From assembly GCA_028281865.1 (NCBI GenBank), contig JANQJB010000097.1, positions 36,759 to 100,758 of the forward strand: a DNA stretch of 64,000 nt, read 5' to 3'. Under the pieces are notes generated by a model, which saw only the letters and a list, made by a program, of their open reading frames with translations, ran no database searches and had not been told where the DNA came from. Below, in pieces: positions 28,321 through 39,408 of the stretch. Origin of the DNA: Marinagarivorans sp. GTDB taxonomy: Bacteria > Pseudomonadota > Gammaproteobacteria > Pseudomonadales > Cellvibrionaceae. Within the stretch, counting starts at the first letter, position 1; the number at the start of each line of letters is the position of its first letter. Both the position numbers and the translations under genes were made by a program.

Positions 28321-29046
28321 TTACAATTTAAAATTTTCCCCCAAATACACTTCACGCACTTTCTGGTTGCTCAACACTTGTTCGGTATCGCCTTCGGCAA
28401 TGATATGGCCTTCGCTGACAATGTAGGCATTCTCGCAGATATCGAGGGTCTCGCGAACGTTGTGGTCGGTTATTAACACGCCTAAACCTCTATCGCGCAA
28501 ATGCGAGACAATCTTTTTGATGTCGTTGACGGAAATCGGGTCGACTCCTGCGAACGGCTCGTCCAGTAAGATGAAGTCCGGATTCGTTGCCAGTGCTCGA
28601 GCGATTTCGACTCGGCGGCGCTCTCCCCCTGAGAGCGCCATGCCGAGGGTTTTGCGAATATGTTGTATATGGAATTCATCGAGCAATTCCTCTAGTTCAG
28701 CAAAGCGTTGCTTGCGCGTTAGGTTTTTGCGCGTTTGCAGAATCGCCATTATGTTATCTGCGACACTGAGTTTGCGAAACACTGAAGCTTCTTGAGGTAG
28801 GTAGCTTAAACCGGCGCGAGCACGGCCGTGAATAGACAAGCCCGTGACGTCGAGTTGGTTGATGTTGACCTTGCCGCGATCGGCTCGAACGAGCCCGGCG
28901 ATCATGTAAAAGCAGGTGGTTTTACCCGCGCCATTGGGCCCTAATAAACCGACAATTTGCTGACTGCTTACTTTTATGGAAACGTCGATGACTACAGGAC
29001 GACCTTTGTAGCTCTTAGCTAAATTTAGTGCTTCAAGTTGCGCCAT
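28321..29046 (-). CDS. lptB: LPS export ABC transporter ATPase LptB
   Basis: A 241-residue ABC ATPase that powers LPS extraction from the inner membrane with LptFG. Walker A is GPNGAGKTT, the signature [15 protein letters not shown], Walker [14 protein letters not shown] and the switch His in [10 protein letters not shown]. Length equals E. coli LptB. It follows lptA by six bases in the kdsD-kdsC-lptC-lptA-lptB run on the minus strand; LptF, LptG, LptD and LptE are not in the window. Confidence 0.97.
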   Translation of the reverse strand: MAQLEALNLAKSYKGRPVVIDVSIKVSSQQIVGLLGPNGAGKTTCFYMIAGLVRADRGKVNINQLDVTGLSIHGRARAGLSYLPQEASVFRKLSVADNIMAILQTRKNLTRKQRFAELEELLDEFHIQHIRKTLGMALSGGERRRVEIARALATNPDFILLDEPFAGVDPISVNDIKKIVSHLRDRGLGVLITDHNVRETLDICENAYIVSEGHIIAEGDTEQVLSNQKVREVYLGENFKL

Positions 29047-29052
29047 TAAAAT

Positions 29053-29808
29053 TCAGCCGTTTGGAATATCAACGGCGAGTGGCGACTCATTTGGCCGAGC
29101 GTCTGAACTCGGTTGTGTTGCTTCGCTACTTTCAGTTTTTTCTTTATCTTTCTCAGTATCGTTGTTAAGCGCTTTTGGCGGGATTACCATGCGAACACGT
29201 TCTGTCGCGCTTTTTCCACTGCCAGCTTTGACGACCGATTTTCTCACGTCGTAGTCGATACGGTTGCCGGACAAACTTGTTCCCTCTTGCTTTAGGGATG
29301 CCGATTCAATTAAGTGTAAAGACTCCGTTTCGAGGCTGTATTCCAGAGTGTTAGCCTCCGCAATTACCAAACCTTCGGAATCGCTGGGCTTTTGCTGGTA
29401 ACGTGCTGGCTTGCCGAGGGCAATAATTTTGGTAACTTTTTCGCGAGTATTGTGAATAACCACTGTGTCAGCATCAATGCGCATCGAACCCTGCTCCATA
29501 ACCACTTCACCGGAATAGGTAGTTGTGCCTTTTATTTCATCGCGTTCAGCTTCGTTTGACGTGATTGTGATGGGCTTGTTGCGGTCGCTTTCAAGCGCGT
29601 TTGCTGCAGACGTTGCAAAAGCAAACATTAGGTAAACTAGCAGGACGAAAACAACGCTTAGCAGGTTGACACTGCGTTTAGAGGAAGCAAAGTCGATAAG
29701 CGAGAAACGTTTACTTGAAGCGACGTTACTACCTAACCCAGAACTGCTATCCACAAAGGCGGAAGATAGACTACGACACCCTGAGTAAACTAAGCTAGAT
29801 TGGCTCAT
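29053..29808 (-). CDS. lptA: LPS transport periplasmic bridge protein LptA, with N- and C-terminal extensions
   Basis: LptA polymerises into the beta-jellyroll bridge that carries LPS across the periplasm. The OstA domain runs from about residue 76 (KPITITSNEAERDEIKGTTTYSGEVVMEQGSMRIDAD) to about 205. At 251 residues it is much longer than E. coli LptA (185): about 45 polar residues precede the hydrophobic signal segment (LLSVVFVLLVYLMFAFATSAANA), and a ~40-residue acidic, Ser-rich tail follows. The ATG at 29808 has AAGGGG upstream and overlaps lptC by 14 bases; no good internal start exists before the signal segment, so the N-extension seems real. Confidence 0.9.
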   Translation of the reverse strand: MSQSSLVYSGCRSLSSAFVDSSSGLGSNVASSKRFSLIDFASSKRSVNLLSVVFVLLVYLMFAFATSAANALESDRNKPITITSNEAERDEIKGTTTYSGEVVMEQGSMRIDADTVVIHNTREKVTKIIALGKPARYQQKPSDSEGLVIAEANTLEYSLETESLHLIESASLKQEGTSLSGNRIDYDVRKSVVKAGSGKSATERVRMVIPPKALNNDTEKDKEKTESSEATQPSSDARPNESPLAVDIPNG

Positions 29809-30382
29809 GAAACCCCTTAACGTTTGAAAGAAGGCGAATCTTTTGTTCGTTCAGGTCCACAACCATACCGACAGCCTCGATTTTGCCTTGTGGACCAATG
29901 ATTTCAACTGACATATCGGTCGATATATGTCTTTCATTCGGTTTTACAATTAACTCGCTCGTAATAAGCTGGTTATCGGCAGTGCTGCTTTGCCAAACTC
30001 GCACCTGCTCCCACAGTAGCAGGGTCTCGCCATCGTCGCTCAGTTTACCTTCCGAGGCGGAGATAAACCATGGGCTTTTTTCAGAAAACAAGGTAAAAAA
30101 CGGCCGGCGCATGAGCATGTAGTCTTCTGGTCCAGCTTGATGAAAATCAGCCCGATAGTGCTCTAGTTGGGCCGCATCAAAGGAATAACTCAGGTCTCCA
30201 TTTTCGTCGAATTTTGAGGACGTTGCATTTTGTAAAACTGCATAGGGAAAATCATAGCTCGGCGATTCGCGCACCATGTAGCGGTCGAGTTTGAGTAGAT
30301 CTTCTGGTCGAGTATCCCACAACATGATCACGACACCAGTTAAAACCGCAGCGAGACAGATGTAAAACCAATTATATTTCAT
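29795..30382 (-). CDS. lptC: LPS export protein LptC
   Basis: A 195-residue bitopic protein: a membrane helix at about residues 5-22 and a periplasmic OstA-like domain (SYDFPYAVLQNATSSKFDENGDLSYSF onwards). It receives LPS from LptB2FG and hands it to LptA. It lies 11 bases after kdsC and overlaps lptA, consistent with coupled translation of the two bridge proteins. Confidence 0.92.
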   Translation of the reverse strand: MKYNWFYICLAAVLTGVVIMLWDTRPEDLLKLDRYMVRESPSYDFPYAVLQNATSSKFDENGDLSYSFDAAQLEHYRADFHQAGPEDYMLMRRPFFTLFSEKSPWFISASEGKLSDDGETLLLWEQVRVWQSSTADNQLITSELIVKPNERHISTDMSVEIIGPQGKIEAVGMVVDLNEQKIRLLSNVKGFHEPI

Positions 30383-30393
30383 CGTAGCATCAC

Positions 30394-30918
30394 TTATAAA
30401 AACCCGGAAAGGGCCCTGTCGTAAGTGTTTTGCGCTCGCATAATCGTGTCACATGCTTCGCGCACAGCGCCACTGCCGCCGGGTTTGGTGCTTTGCCAGT
30501 GGGCAATTTTTTTGACTTCATCGTGAGCATTTTGAACTGTTAACGCTAACCCAACCGCACGCATCACCGCAAGATCGGGCCAGTCATCACCCATAAAGGC
30601 AATAGCCTCAAGCGGGAAAGGTTCTGCCTCCCTAAGCTCAGCAAGCGCAGTTAGCTTGTCTTCTCTGCCTTGAATGAGTATGTCGATTCTCAAATCGCGA
30701 GCGCGCTTCTCTACCAATGGATTCTTTCGGCCGGTAATAATTCCCACTTTGACGCCAGTATTTTGCAACATTTTGATTCCGTGTCCGTCAAGCGTATTAA
30801 AGGACTTCAGTTCTCGGCCATCCGAATCGAAATAAATCCGGCCGTCCGACATAACGCCGTCAACATCTAATAACAGTAAACGTATTTTACTCGCGCGGGA
30901 TTCAATCGACGGGTTCAT
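30394..30918 (-). CDS. kdsC: 3-deoxy-D-manno-octulosonate 8-phosphate phosphatase
   Basis: A 174-residue HAD phosphatase without cap domain. The nucleophile motif is LLLDVDGVMSDG, motif II is the GIITGR Thr, and motif III FMGDDWPDLAVM. KdsC makes free Kdo from Kdo-8-P for lipid A inner core synthesis and works as a tetramer. The gene follows kdsD by 59 bases and precedes lptC, the standard order. Confidence 0.95.
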   Translation of the reverse strand: MNPSIESRASKIRLLLLDVDGVMSDGRIYFDSDGRELKSFNTLDGHGIKMLQNTGVKVGIITGRKNPLVEKRARDLRIDILIQGREDKLTALAELREAEPFPLEAIAFMGDDWPDLAVMRAVGLALTVQNAHDEVKKIAHWQSTKPGGSGAVREACDTIMRAQNTYDRALSGFL

Positions 30919-30977
30919 TTCGGTGGCTCTAAACAGCTTGCAATAATCGGTATCAGTGAAAAAGTTTTTAAATTAAT

Positions 30978-31952
30978 TTATGCCGTCAATCCGGTGTGAA
31001 GCAAATCGTGCATATGTAAAACGCCTATTATCTCTTCCTCGTTGCTTGTTACAACCAGACTGGTGATTTTAAGCGATTCCATTAAACTCAAGCCTTTTAC
31101 GGCGAGTGCTTCGCCTTTAATCGTGCGTGGGTTTGTCGACATAACATTGGCCATTGTGAGTTGACGAATATTATCTTCATTGTCAATCGTGCGGCGCAAA
31201 TCGCCGTCGGTAAAGACGCCAGCCAGCTCACCGTTATTTCCGATTACAAGAGTCATCCCGAGGCTTTTACGCGTTATTTCCTCCAGCGCCTCTGGCAGAT
31301 ACGCATCAACACTAACCTTGGGAATTGCATCCCCTTCGCGCATTAAATCACTGACACGTAGTATAAGTTTTTTTCCTAGGTTACCGCCCGGATGCGCTAG
31401 AGCGAAATCTTCCTCAGTGAACCCTCGCGCTTCTAGCAAAGCAACGGCGAGGGCGTCCCCCATTACCAATGCTACCGTGGTACTTGAGGTGGGGGCCAAG
31501 TCGAGTGGACAGGCTTCCTGCTCAACACGCACATCAATGTGGGCGTCAGAAGCGCGCGCAATTTTAGATCGCTCGTTGCCAGTTAAGCTAATTAATGGAA
31601 CAGAAAAGCGCTTTAATATGGGCAGCAGTGTAACGATCTCACTTGTTGCGCCAGAGTTTGATATTGCTATAACAATATCGTTTGGTGTGATCATACCGAG
31701 ATCGCCGTGGCTAGCTTCTCCCGGATGTACAAAGAGTGCCGGTGTTCCGGTACTGGCCAATGTGGCAGCGATTTTATTAGCGATGTGGCCACTTTTTCCG
31801 ATGCCCGTGACTACTACGCGTCCTTTGCACTTGAGCATCAACTCGCACGCATTGGCAAACGCTTGATCGACTCGAGCTTCCAGCTCGAAAACTGCTTGGC
31901 CTTCCATTTTTATAGTGCGTTTGCCTAGCGCGATAAAATCGAGTGACGACAT
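30978..31952 (-). CDS. kdsD: Arabinose-5-phosphate isomerase
   Basis: A 324-residue protein with an N-terminal SIS domain (GIGKSGHIANKIAATLASTGTPALFVHPGEASHGDLGMI and AISNSGATSEIV) and a C-terminal CBS pair (about 205-324). It converts ribulose-5-phosphate to arabinose-5-phosphate, the first step of Kdo synthesis. ATG at 31952 (MSSLDFIALG) fits the family length; an upstream in-frame start at 32006 would add 18 residues and overlap yrbG. It lies 25 bases after yrbG. Confidence 0.95.
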   Translation of the reverse strand: MSSLDFIALGKRTIKMEGQAVFELEARVDQAFANACELMLKCKGRVVVTGIGKSGHIANKIAATLASTGTPALFVHPGEASHGDLGMITPNDIVIAISNSGATSEIVTLLPILKRFSVPLISLTGNERSKIARASDAHIDVRVEQEACPLDLAPTSSTTVALVMGDALAVALLEARGFTEEDFALAHPGGNLGKKLILRVSDLMREGDAIPKVSVDAYLPEALEEITRKSLGMTLVIGNNGELAGVFTDGDLRRTIDNEDNIRQLTMANVMSTNPRTIKGEALAVKGLSLMESLKITSLVVTSNEEEIIGVLHMHDLLHTGLTA

Positions 31953-31977
31953 AATGAGATCTGCAGAAATTTGAGGC

Positions 31978-32964
31978 TTAGACCAGGGTATCTTTCGATA
32001 ACACAAAATAATAGCCGAAATAAATCAATAGCAAGACAATTCCAGTAAATTTTCCTAATGTGGGTTTTTGCTTCTTGAGCTTTGATGTTCCTAGCATAAA
32101 ACAGCCAAGTAAAAATGTAATGCCGCCCATAGCGACAAAATCGCGTTGGAAAACAGAAGGCTCTAATAGTTTTGAGTCGAGTATTCCCGGGATTGACATG
32201 ACTGCGAGTAAATTAAAAATATTAGAGCCGACGATGTTGCCAATCGCGATGTCATGATGACCTCGCAGGGCACTCGTTACGGATGCAGCTAGTTCTGGCA
32301 AACTCGTGCCCACCGCTACAATGGTCAAACCGATGATAAGGGGGCTGATTTCAAAGTGTTCGGCGACAGTTTTAGCTCCCCATACCAGGGCTTCGGACCC
32401 GAGCAGTAAAATGACGAGCCCAACCGCAAACCATGCGATAGCTTCTTTACTTCCGAAGTCTGGCAGATCTTCGGCCAGTTCGTCCATATCGCCCGGTGCA
32501 GGTGCTACTTTTCGTTTTACAACGATTAAAAAGCCAATCACGGGAATAATGAGCATGACTAAAAGACATCCTTCCCACCAAACGAGTTTTGCGTCCATCA
32601 ACATTAAGCCGCTTATTGCTGTCACGCCGATCATTACGGGTAGTTCCTGCCTTAACAATGCATTGTGAATGGGTAAATTTGCCACCAGCGCCGTGACACC
32701 CAAAACTAAGCCAATATTTGCCAGGTTGGAACCCAAGGCATTGCCGATTGCGAGTTCGCCAGAATTTTTTAGGGAAGCAGATAGCGACACCATGATCTCT
32801 GGAGCGGATGTCCCAAGTGACACGATAGTCAAACCGATAATTAATGGAGTCATGCCGGCATGTTTAGCAATGCCGGCAGCCCCTTCAACGAACTTATCCG
32901 CACCCCAAATGAGCGCGCCAAACCCAACCAGCATGGCAATGGCGGCGTATAAAAGATCTGGCAT
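31978..32964 (-). CDS. yrbG: Calcium/sodium antiporter (CaCA family, YrbG)
   Basis: A 328-residue membrane protein with two inverted alpha-repeats, each containing the cation-binding motif: IVSLGTSAPEIMVS with LGSNLANIGL in the first half and IVAVGTSLPELAAS with VGSNIFNLLAV in the second. About ten hydrophobic segments are present. YrbG is a K+-independent CaCA-type exchanger; it lies at the head of the kdsD-lpt run as in E. coli, although its link to Kdo or LPS is unclear. It is divergent from mlaC. Confidence 0.93.
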   Translation of the reverse strand: MPDLLYAAIAMLVGFGALIWGADKFVEGAAGIAKHAGMTPLIIGLTIVSLGTSAPEIMVSLSASLKNSGELAIGNALGSNLANIGLVLGVTALVANLPIHNALLRQELPVMIGVTAISGLMLMDAKLVWWEGCLLVMLIIPVIGFLIVVKRKVAPAPGDMDELAEDLPDFGSKEAIAWFAVGLVILLLGSEALVWGAKTVAEHFEISPLIIGLTIVAVGTSLPELAASVTSALRGHHDIAIGNIVGSNIFNLLAVMSIPGILDSKLLEPSVFQRDFVAMGGITFLLGCFMLGTSKLKKQKPTLGKFTGIVLLLIYFGYYFVLSKDTLV

Positions 32965-33260
32965 TATGAACCTCTTGAAATTGAATCGTGCTCAGGCAAA
33001 AACCGGCAATGGTATAGCGCTTGCTCATCGTTGTCAGCTTTGGATTTTATGAAACGCAAATTTGGATATCGGTAATGGTCGGTCCTCTTGCGCTTGGCTT
33101 ACGACAGAAATTGGCTGTCAATGGAACTTCGCTGTAAAATGCTCGCGCTAGCCCCGCACAAGGTCGTCAGAGCAAAGCGGTGTTAAGGCGCTGTTAATTG
33201 GGACAATGTTCTAAATAGTCAACTAGATTCTAGCAACTAAAAATATGGGGTTAACAACAG

Positions 33261-33944
33261 ATGAAAGCATTCGCCATTCGATGGAGTCTTATCTTACTTG
33301 CATGTATTGGGGGCAGTTTTGCTTCGGCAGAGAAAAACGCTTCGGCAGTCAGCGCGAAAGAAGATAAGGCTACGCCTGCGTCGGAGATAAAAAACGAAGA
33401 CGCCTATAAGCTGATAGAAAATGTTAGTACCGGTTTACTGGATATGCTTGGCAAGGAAGGTGAAAAGGCATTAAAAGAAAATCCTGATGCGCTGTTTCAA
33501 AAAGTTGAGGCGATGTTAGCCCCGGTAGTGCATTTCAATTTTATTAGTAAGCGCGTGATGGGTAAAAAGCATTGGGAAGCGTCTACACCCGAGCAGCGTT
33601 TGAAGTTTGAGCAGTCTTTCAAGCGGAGCATGGTTGAAACTTTGGCAAAAGGCATGGTGAACTTCGCTGACCTAGAGGCGACCGTGTTGCCACCAAGTGA
33701 AAACCCTGAGAAAAAGCCGCGCAGAGGTTTTGTCGAAGTGGTGCAGATAGTTAAAAGTTCCACGGCGAGTAATAAAGTCGTATATTCAATGGCCTATTCG
33801 ATTAAAAGCAATAATTGGAAATTGATCAATGTCACGCTCAATGGTGTCAATTTGGGCAGTCAATTTAAAGAGCAATTTGCTCAATCTATGAAGCAATATA
33901 AAGGTAATATTGATCAGGTTATCGCTAACTGGAGTGAGGTCTAG
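33261..33944 (+). CDS. mlaC: Phospholipid-binding periplasmic protein MlaC, without mlaFED/mlaB neighbours
   Basis: A 227-residue exported protein: signal peptide MKAFAIRWSLILLACIGGSFASA, a low-complexity linker, then the MlaC/Ttg2D fold (FQKVEAMLAPVVHFNFISKRVMGKKHWEASTPEQRLKFEQSFKRSMVETL, and NNWKLINVTLNGVNLGSQFKEQFAQSM). MlaC ferries phospholipid between outer-membrane MlaA and the inner-membrane MlaFEDB complex. Normally mlaF, mlaE and mlaD precede it and mlaB follows. Here 296 bases of spacer with no gene precede it, and the 215 bases before ibaG show no STAS-like frame. The partners must be elsewhere or lost. Confidence 0.92.
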   Translation: MKAFAIRWSLILLACIGGSFASAEKNASAVSAKEDKATPASEIKNEDAYKLIENVSTGLLDMLGKEGEKALKENPDALFQKVEAMLAPVVHFNFISKRVMGKKHWEASTPEQRLKFEQSFKRSMVETLAKGMVNFADLEATVLPPSENPEKKPRRGFVEVVQIVKSSTASNKVVYSMAYSIKSNNWKLINVTLNGVNLGSQFKEQFAQSMKQYKGNIDQVIANWSEV

Positions 33945-34159
33945 ACACCAATTCGCGAGCTCGCCTTGATCCGCGGTTTTTCCGAAAGCCCGAGATTCGC
34001 CGGCACTATTCAGAGGTGGCCTAGCTGCTCGATAATCTATTTGTCCTTGAAAGCGTGCTTTGCTCGATATTTTTGATTAAACTGGCGCGCTTCCAACGAT
34101 AGATCGACCGTGGTATGAATGTATTTTGCTTCAGGTCTTTCGAACCTTGAGGGGCAGCA

Positions 34160-34393
34160 ATGCAACACGATGAAATTAAACAAGCTGTACTCACCGCGAT
34201 TCCCGATAGTGAAATCGAGTTGGCGGCAGAGGGAAATCATCTCCATATTCGTGTCGTGAGTCACACGTTCTCTGGTCTCAACGCTGTCAAGCGTCAACAG
34301 CTAGTCTACGCTTCGCTTAATCGGTTTATTGAATCTGGCGAGGTGCATGCGGTCCATATGAAGACGCTTACGCCGGATGAACAATCCGCTTAA
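34160..34393 (+). CDS. ibaG: BolA family protein IbaG
   Basis: A 77-residue BolA-like protein (KQAVLTAIPDSEIELAAEGNHLHIRVVSHTFSGLNAVKRQQLVYASL). These small proteins bind [2Fe-2S] clusters together with monothiol glutaredoxins; IbaG is the member encoded beside murA and is linked to acid resistance in E. coli. The conserved C-terminal His (VHAVHMKTLTP) is present. GAGGGG lies seven bases before the ATG. murA follows 61 bases downstream. Confidence 0.93.
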   Translation: MQHDEIKQAVLTAIPDSEIELAAEGNHLHIRVVSHTFSGLNAVKRQQLVYASLNRFIESGEVHAVHMKTLTPDEQSA

Positions 34394-34418
34394 AGCATTG
34401 CGCATCTGTTTACCCTGA

Positions 34419-35717
<1,299 letters not shown>

Positions 35718-35747
35718 ATGGGTGGAGATAGAACTGGGCACATTGAA

Positions 35748-36401
35748 ATGTCAAAACTTACTATTGCATTAACGAAAGGGCGCATACTCAAGGAGACCTT
35801 GCCGCTGCTTGAGGGCGCTGGAATAGAGCCGCTTGAAGACATCAATAAGAGTCGCAAACTCGCGTTTGACACAACGTCCCCGGATGTGAGGCTACTGATT
35901 TTGCGTGGCGTCGACGTTCCAACTTATGTGGAGTTTGGCGCAGCTGACGTCGGTGTTTCAGGTAAAGATATCTTGATGGAGCACAGTGGCAATGCGTTTT
36001 ACGAGTTACTCGATTTAAACATTGCTAAATGTCGACTGATGACTGCAGCGAAGGCCGACGCATTACCCAAGGTAGGTCGTCTTCGCGTAGCGACAAAATA
36101 CGTGAACGTGGCAAAAGCTTATTATTCTCGGCTGGGCCGCCAGGTCGATGTTATTAAATTGTATGGCGGGATGGAACTGGCCCCAATTATGGGGCTCGCT
36201 GATGAAATTGTAGATATTGTTGATACGGGAAATACACTTATTGCGAACGGTTTGGAAGCGCGCGAAACAATTGCTCATATTAGTTCTCGTCTGATAGTAA
36301 ACAAAGCCTCAATGAAGCTGAAACATTTTCAAATTGAAGCGTTAGTCGATGCAATTGGTATGTCTGTCAACGATCTGGCGGGGTTGGCCGATGGTGGATA
36401 G
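35748..36401 (+). CDS. hisG: ATP phosphoribosyltransferase catalytic subunit, short form
   Basis: A 217-residue short-form HisG (no C-terminal regulatory ACT domain), first enzyme of histidine synthesis. [43 protein letters not shown] and the PRPP loop [19 protein letters not shown] are typical. Short HisG is inactive without HisZ, which must be encoded elsewhere. I chose ATG at 35748, where homology begins; an ATG at 35718 right after the murA stop would add ten residues. It overlaps hisD by 11 bases. Confidence 0.95.
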   Translation: MSKLTIALTKGRILKETLPLLEGAGIEPLEDINKSRKLAFDTTSPDVRLLILRGVDVPTYVEFGAADVGVSGKDILMEHSGNAFYELLDLNIAKCRLMTAAKADALPKVGRLRVATKYVNVAKAYYSRLGRQVDVIKLYGGMELAPIMGLADEIVDIVDTGNTLIANGLEARETIAHISSRLIVNKASMKLKHFQIEALVDAIGMSVNDLAGLADGG

Positions 36402-37710
36402 GATAATCAATAAATTATCTTACGGTGACGAGAGCTTTGATTGTGACCTTCAGAGATTACTCGCTTGGTCGGAAGAAGTTGAGTCGGGGGTGGAGCAGGC
36501 AGTAAAGGAAATCATTGCGGCAGTTCGTGAGCGCGGTGACACGGCTCTTCTCGAATATACCCGGACCTTTGATCGATTTGATGTTTCGTCCACTGATGAT
36601 TTACTGATTACGTCGCATGAGCTTGAAGCCGCTTATGCATCGATCGACCAATCATTGCGAGAGGCCTTGGAGCAAGCGGCGAAACGTATCGAGCTCTATC
36701 ACGAACAGCAAAAACAAGGGTCTTGGCAGTATCAGGAGGAAGATGGCTCTGTTTTGGGCCAAAAAGTTACTCCGTTAGATCGCGTGGGTCTTTACGTACC
36801 GGGCGGCAAGGCTGCCTATCCATCCTCTGTGTTGATGTCTGCGATTCCAGCGAAAGTCGCTGGTGTGCAGGAAGTTGTTATGGTCACGCCGACGCCTGAT
36901 GGAGTGACAAACGCTGCTGTTTTGGCTGCGGCAAAAATTGCCGGAGTCGATAGAATTATTCGAGTTGGTGGCGCGCAAGCTGTGGCTGCTTTAGCTTATG
37001 GCACGCCATTAGTGCCGCAAGTCGATAAAATTGTTGGGCCTGGCAATATCTATGTGGCGACGGCAAAGCGTACGGTTTTTGGCCAGGTGGATATCGATAT
37101 GATTGCAGGGCCATCCGAGATTTTAGTTGTTGCGGATGAAACAGCGAAACCAGAGTGGGTAGCAATGGATTTGTGTTCTCAGGCTGAGCACGATGAAAAT
37201 GCCCAAGCTTTATTGGTCAGCACCAGCCAGTCAATGATCGATGCAGTGGAACTGGAATTAGCGCAATTGCTAAAAACACTTGAACGAAAAAAAATCGCGC
37301 GGGTTTCATTGCGGGATCGAGGTGCGTTGATCAAAGTTGATTCGCATGAGCAGGCAGTTGAGGTTATAAATCGAGTTGCGCCTGAGCACTTGGAACTGGT
37401 GGTCCGGGATGCTGAACAATTGGTTCCGCGCATTCGCCACGCTGGCGCGATTTTTATCGGGCAATTTTCGAGTGAGGCGTTGGGTGATTATTGTGCTGGG
37501 CCGAATCATGTATTGCCGACATCTGGTACTGCGAGATTTTCTTCTCCGCTAGGTGTATACGATTTTCAAAAGCGCAGTTCAATCATAAACTGCTCTGAGA
37601 GGGGCGCGCAGAAGCTGGGTAGAATCGCCTCAGTGCTCGCGCGCAGCGAATCGCTTGAAGCACACGCGCTTTCGGCTGAACTAAGGCTTGAGCGAGAGAA
37701 ACTTAGCTAG
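36391..37710 (+). CDS. hisD: Histidinol dehydrogenase
   Basis: A 439-residue HisD, catalysing the last two oxidations of histidine synthesis. [20 protein letters not shown] and the zinc-site [15 protein letters not shown] are present, as is the C-terminal [35 protein letters not shown] at 36391 lies in the end of hisG (ATGGTGGATAG), suggesting coupling. hisC, which commonly follows in pseudomonads, is absent; the gene instead converges with and overlaps the protease gene by eight bases. Confidence 0.97.
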   Translation: MVDRIINKLSYGDESFDCDLQRLLAWSEEVESGVEQAVKEIIAAVRERGDTALLEYTRTFDRFDVSSTDDLLITSHELEAAYASIDQSLREALEQAAKRIELYHEQQKQGSWQYQEEDGSVLGQKVTPLDRVGLYVPGGKAAYPSSVLMSAIPAKVAGVQEVVMVTPTPDGVTNAAVLAAAKIAGVDRIIRVGGAQAVAALAYGTPLVPQVDKIVGPGNIYVATAKRTVFGQVDIDMIAGPSEILVVADETAKPEWVAMDLCSQAEHDENAQALLVSTSQSMIDAVELELAQLLKTLERKKIARVSLRDRGALIKVDSHEQAVEVINRVAPEHLELVVRDAEQLVPRIRHAGAIFIGQFSSEALGDYCAGPNHVLPTSGTARFSSPLGVYDFQKRSSIINCSERGAQKLGRIASVLARSESLEAHALSAELRLEREKLS

Positions 37711-38860
37711 GCGTCGGTTCGGTGCCTAGAATTGCGCTCACATTGATGTATTGACCGTCGCGAAAAATGCTCATTTCGATGGACTCTCCGGGGCGGGTTT
37801 CGCGAATTTTGTAGATTGTTTGCAGGCCATTAACGACATTTTGATTATTGACTTTAACGACAATATCCCCGACTCGCAAACCTGCAGTTTCCGCAGGGCC
37901 ATCGGGTACAAGCTTCGTTATTATCACGCCGTAGTTGATCGGCAAGCGATATTGCCTGGCCAGTTGAGGCGAAATCTGCGATGCAGTAACCCCCAGCCAG
38001 CCACGCACGACGCTGCCGTATTGGATGATATCTTCTAGTGCAGCCAGCGCCTCTTTGGCGGGCACGGCAAAGCCCATCGCTCCGATGCTTTCGCCGGGGT
38101 CAAAAACTTTGCTCGAATTGATTCCGACCAGATTGCCATAAGCATCGATCAAGGCACCACCTGATTGGCCGCTGTAAATAGCTGCGTCGGTCTGAATAAA
38201 GTTGCCCAACTCCGAATTACTCAAGCCCTCGAAGCGTATCGCGGAAATAATTCCCTGACTGACAGACTGGCCGATGCCGAATGGGTTGCCGATGGCTAAA
38301 ACTGTATCGCCAACGCGCGCATTTTCGGGTTTATCAATAGATATCGGTTGTAAATTTGGTAAATCTATATGCAAAACTGCTAAGTCTTTCTGCTTGTCGA
38401 CGCCAATCAACTCTGCCTGGGCTTCGCGCCCATCCTGCAGCTGCACAATAATTTGTTGAGCACCCACAATTACGTGCTCATTGGTAAGTAAATAACCCTC
38501 TTGGTTAACGATAACCCCCGAACCGAGCGTTGAGCGCATACGCTCTTGTTGCGGTATCTTGGCGCGATTAAACATTGAACGATAAATCGGGTTGTTGGCA
38601 TAGCGGGGGTGATTGCGTTTGAATTTCTGCTTAGTGTAAATAGAGACTACGGCCGGGGAGGCTTTAGCGACAGCCTCGGCATATGATACGGGCCCCATCC
38701 AGTCGCTTTTAGCGGGCTGAGCAGGTGCTTCAGTTGGAGCCAGCAGAATTTTTTCTTGCTTTATTCTCAACTCTGGAAAGGCGAGCAGCAATACAGCGGC
38801 GATAGCCAAACCTAAAATGATTGGTTTAACCGCAATATCTAAGAGCTTTTGAGCTTTCAC
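37703..38860 (-). CDS. DegS/AlgW-type periplasmic serine protease
   Basis: A 385-residue HtrA protein with an N-terminal membrane anchor (about 12-28), a trypsin-like domain (about 60-275) and one PDZ domain (about 285-375), the layout of DegS/AlgW. Triad: His129 (LTNEHVI), Asp159 (KQKDLAVL), Ser233. The region around Ser233 reads [10 protein letters not shown] instead of the common INPGNSGGAL. Such proteases sense misfolded outer-membrane porins through PDZ and cut the anti-sigma factor RseA/MucA to release sigma-E. The position after hisG-hisD supports AlgW. Degs versus AlgW is naming only. Confidence 0.93.
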   Translation of the reverse strand: MKAQKLLDIAVKPIILGLAIAAVLLLAFPELRIKQEKILLAPTEAPAQPAKSDWMGPVSYAEAVAKASPAVVSIYTKQKFKRNHPRYANNPIYRSMFNRAKIPQQERMRSTLGSGVIVNQEGYLLTNEHVIVGAQQIIVQLQDGREAQAELIGVDKQKDLAVLHIDLPNLQPISIDKPENARVGDTVLAIGNPFGIGQSVSQGIISAIRFEGLSNSELGNFIQTDAAIYSGQSGGALIDAYGNLVGINSSKVFDPGESIGAMGFAVPAKEALAALEDIIQYGSVVRGWLGVTASQISPQLARQYRLPINYGVIITKLVPDGPAETAGLRVGDIVVKVNNQNVVNGLQTIYKIRETRPGESIEMSIFRDGQYINVSAILGTEPTPS

Positions 38861-38901
38861 CTTGTGTTTCAGTCCTCCGAGTCGTTATAAGAGGTTTGAT
38901 G

Positions 38902-39408
38902 TTAAGCGTCGCTTTTAGTCTTGTCTTCAACAGTTGTTTCGGGAATTGCGGTTTTAACTTCAATGCCCGAAACATCTTTATTTTCAGCTAGGCCGAACTC
39001 CTCGCTAAGAATACCTGCTTCGCCGGGAGTTTTAGGGGCCCAGTCTTTTGGTTGATCGAAGCGGTTTTCGTCGAGAAGATTAGCTTCTTTAGACGCGTTA
39101 CTCGCACCAGCCTGCAAAATTTCGTGGCCAACATCGCTGGATGTAAGTTCCATTGCGCCTTTGGCGAGGTGTTCGTGCAGGCCTCGGTAGCTATCAGCCA
39201 GGTTCGATATGCGCTGCCGGGTCTCAACAAAATGTTCCGCTACGTTGCGTTGGTATTGCTCAAGGTCTTCGCGCGCTGCTTGTAATGACCGCTCGAGTTC
39301 ACGCTGTTGTTCAGGCGGAACCCAAGTGCGCGTGAGCAGGATGCCAATCCCTATACCAATTGCAAAGCACACAATAGCAACTACGATGATTGCGCCTGAA
39401 GATATCAC
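38902..39408 (-). CDS. zapG: Z-ring associated protein ZapG (YhcB, DUF1043)
   Basis: A 168-residue protein with an N-terminal membrane helix (residues ~5-25), then a coiled coil (PEQQRELERSLQAAREDLEQYQRNVAEHFVETRQRISNLADSYRGLHEHLAKGA). This is the DUF1043 pattern of YhcB/ZapG, which coordinates cell division and envelope growth in E. coli. The last ~60 residues are polar and low in conservation. It is divergent from zapE, a common arrangement. Confidence 0.92.
   Translation of the reverse strand: MISSGAIIVVAIVCFAIGIGIGILLTRTWVPPEQQRELERSLQAAREDLEQYQRNVAEHFVETRQRISNLADSYRGLHEHLAKGAMELTSSDVGHEILQAGASNASKEANLLDENRFDQPKDWAPKTPGEAGILSEEFGLAENKDVSGIEVKTAIPETTVEDKTKSDA

Noticed and set aside
31180..31866. 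228-residue open frame antisense to kdsD
   Set aside because: It lies wholly inside the well-supported kdsD gene on the other strand, has Ser/Pro/Arg-rich composition and no family resemblance.
33945..34159. Search for an mlaB (STAS) remnant
   Set aside because: All three forward frames are interrupted early and none resembles a STAS domain.
37726..37730. hisC expected after hisD
   Set aside because: hisD runs directly into the convergent protease gene; no aminotransferase frame exists here, so it is simply absent from this locus.
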